Below are positions 7,056-14,015 of a DNA stretch of 16,337 bases, one piece after another. A program made the translations under genes and the position numbers. Under the pieces are notes generated by a model. It ran no database searches and had not been told where the DNA came from. It saw only the letters and a list, made by a program, of their open reading frames with translations. The stretch comes from an uncultured Collinsella sp. Lineage in GTDB: Bacteria > Actinomycetota > Coriobacteriia > Coriobacteriales > Coriobacteriaceae. Where the stretch lies: positions 1 through 16,337 of the forward strand of contig CABUVH010000027.1 in assembly GCA_902494935.1 (NCBI GenBank). Reading direction: 5' to 3'. The first letter of the stretch is position 1. Each line of letters starts with the position of its first letter.

Positions 7056-8352
7056 ACTCGACCGGGGCTTCGACCTTGTCGATGGTCCAGGCGGCTCCGA
7101 GACCGCCGGTGGTGTTGCGGCGGATGCGCACGGTAACCTCGCGGCGCTCGCCGGCCTGCGTGTAGCACAGGGGGAAGTTTGCGCGGTTTCGCGCGGCCTC
7201 GATGGTACCGCGCTCGCGGGCGATCCAGTAGTACTCGCCGACAATGCCGAGCGTGTCGGCGCCGTAGGGGAGATAGGTCGACAACTGGTGCAGAAGCGGG
7301 CCGGGGCAGAAGACCTCGGTTGCGAAATCGACGGGGAAGTCCTCAGGGATGGCGGGCGCTGCGGGTGCGGGGGTTGGGGCCGCTGCGGGTACCGAAGCCG
7401 GTGCCGGTGCGGGAACTTGGTCGCAAGTAGAGGTGGGCACGGATTCGATGACGGGTGCGGGCTCAGGCACCGGTTCCGGCTTAACTGCGGAATCTGCGGG
7501 CTTCACGGTGACGGGCGCGTCTACAGCTGCAGTTTCAAACTCAACCTGCATCGCGCTCTCATTCTCGACGCTCGACTTTGCTTCGATGGGCGTGGATGCC
7601 ATAGTGGTGATGCCGGCGTTGGCGTTCTCGGGGTCATAGACGACCGTGAGCGAGATGGCGGGCTGCGGCGTCTCGGGCTTCGGCGCCGACTCGGTAGCGT
7701 CTTGATCGGCGGGCTGATCGTCCTCGGCCTCGTCGCCAAAGACATCGCTGTTTTGGAGCGCAGACGCCTCAGGTTGGCTAGCGGCTTCTTCTGCTGTCGA
7801 CTTGGGAGCCTCGTTGAGCTCCGCAGTGGCTTCCTGCTCGGATATGACTTCGGGATCGGTCGTAGCGGTGATTTCGGTTTCGGCTTCTGCCGTTACCTCA
7901 ATAGCGACTTCGATCTCGGGCTCGGGCTCGGATTCTGGCACGGCTTCAACCATGGCTTCAGGCTCGGGACGCTTAACGTGCTTGGGGCGCACGGCCTTGA
8001 GGTCCTTCTCGCCGCGTTTTTTCTTTTTGTAGGACTGCTTGGCTCCCTTGGCAGCCTTGGGCTTGTCCTCGCCCTTGGCAAGGGCGGCATCCCAGGCCTC
8101 GTTGGCGATGACCGTGGCATACAGGCGACCGCCCTTAAAGACGGTCAGCTTAATGCAGTCGTCGAGCTCCTCGAGCAGCTCGCGCGTGGACTCGAAGCCC
8201 AGGTCATAAGCGGCCATGTCACCAGCGGCGAGTGCCTCCTCGACCTGCGTCATAAACGTTTGCTTGCCGCATCCAATCGCATCGCGCAGCAGGCGATACA
8301 GATAGATGTGGTTGCCCAGCGAAAGCGTGGGCGTAACTATTGTCTTGCTCAT
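7054..8352 (-). CDS. Unrecognised protein with acidic Pro/Glu/Ala-rich linker
   Basis: A 432-residue protein I cannot assign. Three parts are visible. Residues 1-95 form a compact domain (SLGNHIYLYRLLRDAIGCGK, then LGFESTRELLEELDDCIKL and VFKGGRLYATVIANEAWD) that faintly recalls LOTUS/OST-HTH-like winged helices, unproven. Residues 97-130 are very lysine-rich. Residues about 130-335 are an acidic Glu/Pro/Ala/Thr-rich low-complexity linker. Residues 335-432 are a second compact domain (FPVDFATEVFCPGPLLHQLS, then VTVRIRRNTTGGLGAAWTI). There is no signal peptide or membrane segment, so it is probably cytoplasmic. The start at 8352 is set by agaggag 7 nt upstream; an upstream extension in frame lacks such a site. 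It lies downstream of the Ser/Thr-tail membrane protein, across a hairpin. The lysine-rich patch could suggest nucleic-acid contact; that is speculation. Confidence 0.7.
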   Translation of the reverse strand: MSKTIVTPTLSLGNHIYLYRLLRDAIGCGKQTFMTQVEEALAAGDMAAYDLGFESTRELLEELDDCIKLTVFKGGRLYATVIANEAWDAALAKGEDKPKAAKGAKQSYKKKKRGEKDLKAVRPKHVKRPEPEAMVEAVPESEPEPEIEVAIEVTAEAETEITATTDPEVISEQEATAELNEAPKSTAEEAASQPEASALQNSDVFGDEAEDDQPADQDATESAPKPETPQPAISLTVVYDPENANAGITTMASTPIEAKSSVENESAMQVEFETAAVDAPVTVKPADSAVKPEPVPEPAPVIESVPTSTCDQVPAPAPASVPAAAPTPAPAAPAIPEDFPVDFATEVFCPGPLLHQLSTYLPYGADTLGIVGEYYWIARERGTIEAARNRANFPLCYTQAGERREVTVRIRRNTTGGLGAAWTIDKVEAPVE

Positions 8353-8423
8353 GGCAAATCTCCTCTTTACACACCAAAGCATCTTACCATCGCGCGGGGC
8401 TTGCCATCTCGTCGCCCAAGGCA

Positions 8424-8457
8424 AACGGGCGCGAACCGCTATCGATTCGCGCCCGTT
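8424..8457 (-). terminator. Hairpin terminator of the Ser/Thr-tail membrane protein gene
   Basis: A perfect 12-bp GC-rich stem (8424-8435 with 8446-8457) with a 10-base loop, starting about 30 nt after the minus-strand stop at 8488. The minus-strand T-run is only three bases, so it may terminate partly and let some transcripts reach the next gene. Confidence 0.55.
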
Positions 8458-8487
8458 GTACAGGTTGCCTATCTGGGGATGCAGCGC

Positions 8488-9438
8488 CTAGTTGTCCGAT
8501 GTCGTGCCTTGGCTTGAACTGTCAGATGCCGTGCCCGATGTGGTGCCACTCGAATTGCTGTTGTTGCTGTCTGCTGTGCCCGTTCCCGACGTGGTGTCGC
8601 TCGTCTGGCCTCCCGTGTTCGGCTGCGAACCGTCAGTCGTTTGGCTTGAGTCGGTCGTGCCGGATTGCGCGCCGCTGTTGTTCACAGAAGAATCGGCGCC
8701 CTGCGATTGGTTTTGGGTATTCGAGGACGAATCGGTAGAGGTGGAACTGTCTTGCGTGCCGTCCGTCTGTGCCTGCTGGTCTTGCGACTGGGTGTTGCCA
8801 TTTGCATCGCTTTCCGTCGTGCGCGACGAAAGGATTGGCTCGGGGCGCTCGCCCAGACCCTCACCGGCGGTGGTGATAAGGATGGCGCCGGCGCAGGCGA
8901 TGACCGCGACGATGGCGATGGCGATCGAGAAGACGATGACCTTCTTTTGCGTCTGACTGCGCTCTGCCGCCGCCTTGGCGCGCAGGCTGTCGGGAGCAAC
9001 GCGCGCCGTGGTCGCGCGCCCCGCAATCTGGCGCATCTCCTGCGTAGTCGCGGCGCCGCCCAGGTGCTCCTCGGCATTAAACTCAACGGGCTCGTAGGCG
9101 CCGGCGGGGTAGTCGACGGCGGCGTGCGTACCTTTGATGGCTTCGGCGCTGGCAGAGATAAAGTGGCGGTAGACCTGCGATGACACAACGGTGATGACCG
9201 AGCTCACGGCGGCGCCAATTACTGAACCAGCGATACCAATCTTGGAGGCAAGTGCGACGCTCGTGGCGGCAGCTGCGGCGCCGGCGATGATCTGGGGAAT
9301 GGAAATGTCGTCAAACAGGCCCTTTTTGGGCGCGATGGCCATGGTCTGTCCGATGGAATGGTTCTCGTGCACGCCGTTGTTGAGCGATGCTGGCGTCATG
9401 ACGCGCGTGCGCGGCGCGTCGGTGTACTTGGTTGTCAT
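8488..9438 (-). CDS. Membrane protein with long Ser/Thr/Asn/Gln/Gly-rich tail, unknown function
   Basis: A 316-residue protein of unknown family. Residues 1-45 are polar. Residues 46-90 are an Ala/Ile/Val-rich hydrophobic stretch (IPQIIAGAAAAATSVALASK onward) able to span the membrane once or twice. Residues 91-165 are polar and probably cytoplasmic. Residues 166-191 form a clear membrane helix preceded by QKK (VIVFSIAIAIVAVIACAGAI). Residues 205-316 are a low-complexity tail of Ser, Thr, Gly, Asn, Asp and Gln with no cysteine. By the positive-inside rule the tail is probably outside, where it could act as a cell-wall-spanning or glycosylated stalk. No LPXTG sorting signal is seen. The ATG at 9438 is preceded by gggagga; upstream in-frame ATGs lack a site. 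The gene is GC-rich like the core genome. Confidence 0.7.
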   Translation of the reverse strand: MTTKYTDAPRTRVMTPASLNNGVHENHSIGQTMAIAPKKGLFDDISIPQIIAGAAAAATSVALASKIGIAGSVIGAAVSSVITVVSSQVYRHFISASAEAIKGTHAAVDYPAGAYEPVEFNAEEHLGGAATTQEMRQIAGRATTARVAPDSLRAKAAAERSQTQKKVIVFSIAIAIVAVIACAGAILITTAGEGLGERPEPILSSRTTESDANGNTQSQDQQAQTDGTQDSSTSTDSSSNTQNQSQGADSSVNNSGAQSGTTDSSQTTDGSQPNTGGQTSDTTSGTGTADSNNSNSSGTTSGTASDSSSQGTTSDN

Positions 9439-9612
9439 ACGGGGTCCTCCCGGTGTAAATCTGCTTCGTTTCGTGTAGCCATCAGGGTACCCACCAGATG
9501 TGAATCGTACGTGACATTTAACAGATACCATCAACTCATCAAGGGGGCTTGCTGTCTTTGGTGCAATAGCTTGATGCTAAACTGGATTTACGATTGCGAG
9601 GTGGTTTACGTG

Positions 9613-9852
9613 ATGTACCCGTATATGACATTCGAAGACGGTACCGAGGTCGTTCATTCTGACCTGATTACAGATGGGGATATCGAAAAGGTTGTCGTGC
9701 ATTTTGAACGACCGACGGCAGAGGGCTTCGACTCCGCTCGCTGTGAGTTGCCTTCCTGTTCGTGGACTGACTGGGAAGGGCGTTTTACTCAGAGTGAAAA
9801 ACGAGCTTTCGAAGAGTGTTTGAGCAAATCATTTAGATTAGTTCGAGTTTAG
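9613..9852 (+). CDS. Small conserved-looking hypothetical protein
   Basis: A 79-residue acidic soluble protein. It reads MYPYMTFEDGTEVVHSDLI at the start, then KVVVHFERPTAEGFDSARCE and a helical C-terminal part with EKRAFEECL. From memory it resembles small uncharacterised proteins of gut Firmicutes with a similar PYMTxxDGTEIVHS start and FERPTxxGFDSARC core; no function is known to me. gcgaggtgg at 9596-9604 is the likely ribosome binding site, 8 nt before the ATG; GTGs at 9601 and 9610 are less likely. It is the first gene of the AT-rich island and lies 79 nt before the DUF2087 gene in the same direction. Whether it belongs to the same transcript is unclear, because direct repeats near its stop may mark a separate promoter. 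Confidence 0.65.
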   Translation: MYPYMTFEDGTEVVHSDLITDGDIEKVVVHFERPTAEGFDSARCELPSCSWTDWEGRFTQSEKRAFEECLSKSFRLVRV

Positions 9853-9916
9853 TTCGAATATAGAAGCCGAATGCGATGACCTAAAGCGTATGCATTTTTA
9901 GTATTAGATGCGTATG
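9838..9916 (+). promoter_or_regulatory. Direct repeats before the DUF2087 gene, possible regulator sites
   Basis: Two copies of the 9-mer ttagttcga start 11 nt apart (9838-9846 and 9849-9857), so they fall on the same face of the helix. A second repeat, gcgtatg, occurs at 9886-9892 and 9910-9916. A possible -10 (TAGTAT, 9899-9904) lies between the gcgtatg copies, with no convincing -35. This could be the control region of the operon that follows. Confidence 0.35.
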
Positions 9917-9931
9917 AAATGGAGGATGTGA

Positions 9932-10213
9932 ATGGATGAGCTAATAGACTTTAAAAAACGATTTCTCAAGAATGGCGAGCTGGTTTCAATTCCAAAAAAG
10001 GAAAGCTATAAAAGAATCATGCTGCTATGGGCCGTCTCTTTCTTTGAATTAAATACAAGTTATACGGAGCTTCAGGTTAATCGTGTGCTGTCACAGCTCT
10101 ATCCTGATTATGCCGTGTTGAGGCGGTACTTGGTTGATTATGGATTCCTATTAAGGGATGAGCGAGGCCTGAAATACGAGGTTAATCGTGATGTTCACGG
10201 TATTGAGAGCTAG
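9932..10213 (+). CDS. DUF2087-domain protein, probable regulator or accessory protein
   Basis: A 93-residue soluble basic protein. The whole chain matches the DUF2087 pattern as I know it: FLKNGELVSIPKKESYKRIM (11-30), a helix, YTELQVNRVLSQL, then the hallmark DYAVLRRYLVDYGFLLRDERG. In other bacteria this domain is often fused to ArsR or other winged-helix domains and is thought to take part in regulation; its molecular role is not established. Here it stands alone without an HTH fusion. The start at 9932 is set by ggagg at 9921-9925. The stop lies inside the MFS transporter gene (23-nt overlap), which suggests translational coupling and membership of the same operon as the transporter and the radical SAM enzyme. 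Confidence 0.8.
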   Translation: MDELIDFKKRFLKNGELVSIPKKESYKRIMLLWAVSFFELNTSYTELQVNRVLSQLYPDYAVLRRYLVDYGFLLRDERGLKYEVNRDVHGIES

Positions 10214-11375
10214 CCGTCCGGTTCGGGTCCTATATATTGCTAGAGGGATAAGCGAAATAGGCAATTGGTGTGCGAATATTGCTTTGCCAATGCTGATTTA
10301 CGAGGTAACTCACGATGTTTCTGCAACTGCTTTGATGGTCTGCTGCAGATTTGCCCCCTCTCTGTTTTCAGTTGCGCTCGCGCAGCTGCCTCAGAAGATG
10401 GGTATCGGGACACTGCAGGCCATGAGATTGGCAGACTTAATTCGCGCGGGATTATTCGTTTGCTATATTTTTGTTGATAGTAAATGGAGTATGTTTGCTA
10501 TTACGTGCGCGGTATCGCTTTGCCGAACGGTTGAAATGCCCTGCTTTTACTCGTTGTTAAGAGCCAATACGAATAGTATCAATCGCGACGTAATTAATAA
10601 TTCGTTTGGGTTTCTGCAGAATTTGATGATGGTTCTGGGGCCAGTTGCCGGCGGTTTTGTTGTCGCTCAATTTGGGGCGGAGGCTGTTCTTGCATTAGAC
10701 GCGCTTTCTTTTGCCGCGTCGTTCTGGTTGCTGCGAGATGTTCCGTCGGTTATCGAGGTTAATGATAAAGAGGGGATAAGCAAAAATGAAAAAAACAGGA
10801 CTGCATTTAGTGATCTTAGCGCGAAGCACTTGGCAATTGGTTTCCTATTAATCGATATTTCTAGTGGTGTGGCATTCGGCTCTCTGAATTCTCTTTTGCC
10901 AGCTATTGCGCAATTGCAATTTGACTCGTCATCGATACAATACGGATTCCTTCAGAGTAGTCTTACAATCGGACTGTTGTTCGGAAATACAATATATGGT
11001 CGTTTAATTAGTGGTTCCGATTGCGTTAAATCATATTGTTTTGTGACGTATCTTGCGCTCGGTGCGTATCTGGCGTTTGGCTATCGCTATGCGTCTGGGA
11101 TATCGTTTATTTTCCTTTTTATCGTCGGTGCCGGAAACGCCATTCAAGATGTGCTTCTCATAACATCGCTGCAGGATTTGGCGAGAGACGAATCTGAATC
11201 GATAAGCCTGTTTTCAATTAGGGAGTCTTTGCAATCGGTTGCTGTTGTTATTTCAACACTCCTTGTTTCGCTGTTCACGAGCATCGCGATGTTCTCAATT
11301 CTCGTTACAGGACTTGGTGTATTTTCAATTATGATGGTAGTTGTGTTTCAATTGAATTATTTGCGAAAGATGTGA
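10191..11375 (+). CDS. MFS transporter, probable exporter
   Basis: A 394-residue polytopic membrane protein with about 10-12 hydrophobic segments, the usual length of a major facilitator. The N-terminal half has ISEIGNWCANIALPMLIYEV and the centre LMMVLGPVAGGFVVAQFGAEA, patterns of the MFS_3/MefA-like drug and metabolite efflux group. I infer that it exports the locus product or a related compound. The ATG at 10191 is preceded by cgaggtt; the GTG at 10188 is less likely. It overlaps the DUF2087 gene by 23 nt, and the radical SAM gene begins 7 nt after its stop, so it sits firmly within one operon. Base composition is AT-rich like the rest of the island. Confidence 0.85.
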   Translation: MFTVLRASRPVRVLYIARGISEIGNWCANIALPMLIYEVTHDVSATALMVCCRFAPSLFSVALAQLPQKMGIGTLQAMRLADLIRAGLFVCYIFVDSKWSMFAITCAVSLCRTVEMPCFYSLLRANTNSINRDVINNSFGFLQNLMMVLGPVAGGFVVAQFGAEAVLALDALSFAASFWLLRDVPSVIEVNDKEGISKNEKNRTAFSDLSAKHLAIGFLLIDISSGVAFGSLNSLLPAIAQLQFDSSSIQYGFLQSSLTIGLLFGNTIYGRLISGSDCVKSYCFVTYLALGAYLAFGYRYASGISFIFLFIVGAGNAIQDVLLITSLQDLARDESESISLFSIRESLQSVAVVISTLLVSLFTSIAMFSILVTGLGVFSIMMVVVFQLNYLRKM

Positions 11376-11382
11376 CGTTGAT

Positions 11383-13703
11383 ATGCCTAAAACGCTTTTA
11401 GTATTTCCCCCAGGATGGAGTCAGTGGGGCCGTATCTTGCCTTGCCTGTTTTGAAGTCATATCTTCAAGAGGTTGAACAATACAAAGTTGACATTGTTGA
11501 CTTAAACGTGGAATTTTACGATGACCTCCTATCTTTTAGACATGTCGAAGAGTGCTGTAAAAGGTATCGGGAATCAAAGGATTCGTTTAGTTCGAATGTT
11601 CAATTAACAATCGAGTTGATACAAAAGTCAGCACTTAATGTTGACGAGGCAAAAGATATTTTCAGATCGAAGAGATACTTTAATCTAAAAGAAAGACAAT
11701 ATGCTGAAAACATTTTTAGAAATGCACTCTATATCATAAATCACGTCTCATATGGAGTTAAATACACGTTCAACTCCATAGATCTGCCCTATGATTATTA
11801 TTCGACACCAGAAATAATGAAATCGCTTGCGGATACCTTGCATAATCCGTTTATTTCCTTCTATGAAACTGCCTTTCTTAAGCGTATTCAGAGGGAAAAA
11901 ATCGAGTTTATTGGGATTTCGGTGAGCGGCTGTTTCCAATTGATTTCTGCAGTTACGTTAGCGAAACTGATTAAAGAAGAATGTCCATCTGTTAAACACG
12001 TCTCATTGGGCGGCAATTACATTACTCGTTTAGCAGATGACTGCATGAAAGAATGGCATCCCTTTTTTGAATACATTGATTCGATAATGATGTATGACGG
12101 CGAAGAGCCGCTTGCACGTCTTCTTGAGGCTCTTGACTCTGGTGATGACAATCTCGACTGTGTTCCAAACCTTTGCCATGCTAAAGGTGGAAAGATATAT
12201 AAAAACCATCGGATTGAGCAAACATTTATCAACGATACAGTTCCCGATTTCGATGGCTTCGCCCTTTCTAAATACTTCATGCCTGAGTTAATATTGCCGG
12301 TTTATTCCTCTAGGCAGTGTTTTAATCATTGCGCCTTCTGCACCATTCCCGGTGCTACCGGTGGTTGTTACCGAAAGATGCCTATATCGAGAGTATTTGA
12401 AATAATGTGTCGGTTAAATGAAAAATACGGCACGAGAGTTTTCTCTTTTGTGGATGAAACATTCGAAGGCAAAAGAATGGAGCAACTCGCGGATGAAATA
12501 AACGCATCGGGAAAAACGTTTTTCTGGCATGGAGAAACGAGGTTCTCTCCAACCCTAAGTACAGACGTTTTCAACAAGATATACCAAAGTGGATGTAGGC
12601 AGATTCAGTTTGGCCTCGAGTCATACAACCAAAGAGTTCTTGATCTAATGAAGAAGAACACGAGAGTTGATTGGATTGATCGCAATATCCATGATTGTCT
12701 CAATGCGGGTATTCCTGTTCATCTATTCTTTATGATTGGCTTTCCGACCGAAACTAAAGAAGAGGCTCTGAACACCTTAGCTTATACAGAGAATGTTTTG
12801 AATTATTCAAAACAGGTATGTGGTGTTCCATATTCCACGAGAGGATTTACGAATTTTGGTCTCGTTATGGGGTCGGATGTTTGGAATCATCCCGATAAGT
12901 ATGGTGTCTCTGTAATGCCGAAGTCCCAATATGAGGATTTGCGCCTCGAAGTGGATTATGTTTCAGGCACTGGTTTAACTTTAAATGAAGCAAAATCCTT
13001 ATCTGATGAGCATCATATTGATTTTTATATGCAAGAAGTCATAAACGGTAGCGACACAATTGACTTGCCCCAGCGGCTTCATATTTCAGAGGTGACCTGG
13101 ATCCTAGATTCTATTCACGCTGTCAGGTATAAGGGACATTTGACCAAAGTAAAGCGACGGCTGACTAGTCTAAATCCAGCTGATCGAATCTGGCTGGATT
13201 CCAAGACCTCTGTCGTGCTCGTTGAGCCATTTGCCTACTTCTATAATTCTGAATACCATCATGTCTATGCTGTTTCCCAGTTGGTATACCTTAAGTTGGC
13301 CCGTTTATTGGAGGCCGATTGTAGCATTTCTCTTATCCTTGATCAGGGCGATCTCGAGCTGACAAGGGCGATAGAAGAACTGTTGCATTATGGATTGCTG
13401 AATACAAATATCGATGCCGATTATGTAATGCACGATAATGGTTTTCAATTGGTTAAAAGTTCGTTTGTGAAAGAAGTCGGACGCTCAAAAGAGGGGTTAA
13501 GAGTACTGCTGAGTTGTGCCACCCATAGAATGTGTGCGGTTAATGATTTTTCGTTCGCTTTGCTTTCGTTGTTTGAAAAGCCGATTACTAAGAACGAGGT
13601 GCGCGACATTTTGAAAAAAGAGGGACTATCGGCAAGCGAGGAGCAATTAAACAAGTTGGTTGATAATTGCATGAAAGCAGATATACTACAATTGATTAGA
13701 TAG
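11383..13703 (+). pseudogene. Cobalamin-binding radical SAM enzyme, RiPP-maturase-like, with an apparent frameshift near the 5' end
   Basis: The corrected product is 773 residues. The first 15 codons from the ATG at 11383 give MPKTLLVFPPGWSQW, the first strand of a B12-binding fold. The continuation, GPYLALPVLKSYL, is in the -1 frame from 11427, at the run GGGG (11426-11429). Left uncorrected, translation from 11383 stops after 23 codons, or a poorly supported ATG at 11415 (no ribosome binding site) gives a 762-residue protein lacking that strand. The rest is intact. A B12-binding domain runs to about 230 (GISVSGCFQLIS, SLGGN). A radical SAM core follows with the [4Fe-4S] motif CFNHCAFC (Cys 313, 317 and 320 corrected) and FGLES. 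The C-terminal part (about 610-773) has two PqqD-like stretches. Such enzymes do radical methylation or C-C/C-S chemistry. I label it pseudogene only because of the frameshift, which may be real, programmed or a sequence error. Confidence 0.7.
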
Positions 13704-13710
13704 AGGAGGT
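13702..13710 (+). promoter_or_regulatory. Near-perfect ribosome binding site of the 36-codon gene
   Basis: agaggaggt lies 6 nt before the ATG at 13717 and overlaps the stop of the radical SAM gene. It is much stronger than the sites of the operon's other genes except DUF2087, as expected if the short peptide must be made in excess over the enzyme. Confidence 0.8.
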
Positions 13711-13716
13711 TTCTGC

Positions 13717-13827
13717 ATGGACGTTATTAACAAAGATCTCTTGGAGCAGCTGAAAGAGTTTCAGGAAGAGGGCGTCGTGGTAGAAGTGTTCGACTTTGAG
13801 GACTACATGGATAAATTCTGCCATTAG
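13717..13827 (+). CDS. 36-residue acidic peptide ending in Cys-His, candidate RiPP precursor
   Basis: A short gene 13 nt after the radical SAM stop. The product has 11 acidic and 3 lysine residues. The first half is helix-like (residues 5-18, NKDLLEQLKEFQEE). The second half is GVVVEVFDFEDYMDKFCH (19-36): a hydrophobic strand, then aromatic residues F25, F27, Y30 and F34, and a lone Cys35 before the terminal His36. It has no signal peptide, membrane segment or GG leader cleavage motif. The layout suits a leader that a recognition domain could bind, followed by a C-terminal core holding Tyr, Met, Phe, Cys and His as possible targets. I do not recognise any known RiPP family in it. A strong ribosome binding site and a terminator 26 nt after the stop support a real gene. 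Substrate status is inference. Confidence 0.72.
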   Translation: MDVINKDLLEQLKEFQEEGVVVEVFDFEDYMDKFCH

Positions 13828-13852
13828 TTTCGGAATTTACTCGCCTCGCTTA

Positions 13853-13886
13853 AAGGAGAAGTCGATTATCGATTTCTCCTTTTTTA
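13853..13886 (+). terminator. Rho-independent terminator closing the radical SAM/peptide operon
   Basis: aaggagaa (13853-13860) pairs with ttctcctt (13874-13881), and the pairing extends inward through gtcgat/atcgat with one G-T wobble, so the stem is up to 14 bp. A T-run follows to 13885. It lies just after the 36-codon gene and marks the operon end. Confidence 0.85.
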
Positions 13887-13928
13887 ATTAAAGATATTTT
13901 TGAACTACATGCTCTTAGCACAGGTTGG

Positions 13929-13948
13929 CCTCTCAGTAAACTGGGAGG
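13929..13948 (+). promoter_or_regulatory. Hairpin in the nadE upstream region
   Basis: cctctcag (13929-13936) pairs with ctgggagg (13941-13948) with one wobble and a 4-base loop. It lacks a T-run and lies 68 nt before the nadE start, so it may be an operator or leader structure rather than a terminator. I cannot place a convincing nadE promoter in 13890-14015. Confidence 0.3.
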
Positions 13949-14015
13949 TTGCTTTGGCTAGTTAGAGATATGTGAACGTCCGTTAGACTGAATCTCAGGG
14001 TAGAAGGGGCCTCCA

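Noticed and set aside
6895..8517. A 540-codon plus-strand open frame across the 7054-8352 minus gene
   Set aside because: It runs through a strong terminator and the antisense of the acidic linker, which yields Gly/Leu/Arg/Cys repeats; no start signal.
8488..8830. Possible LPXTG-type cell-wall anchor at the end of the Ser/Thr-rich tail
   Set aside because: The tail ends in SSSQGTTSDN with no LPXTG, no hydrophobic segment and no basic end.
11419..11432. Canonical programmed -1 slippery heptamer at the radical SAM frameshift
   Set aside because: In the upstream frame the site reads G TGG GGC, which does not fit X XXY YYZ, and I see no strong downstream stem. Recoding remains possible but is not supported by a known signal.
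13909..13965. An 18-codon ORF (MLLAQVGLSV start) between the operon terminator and nadE
   Set aside because: It has no ribosome binding site, overlaps the 13929-13948 hairpin, and nothing suggests a leader peptide.
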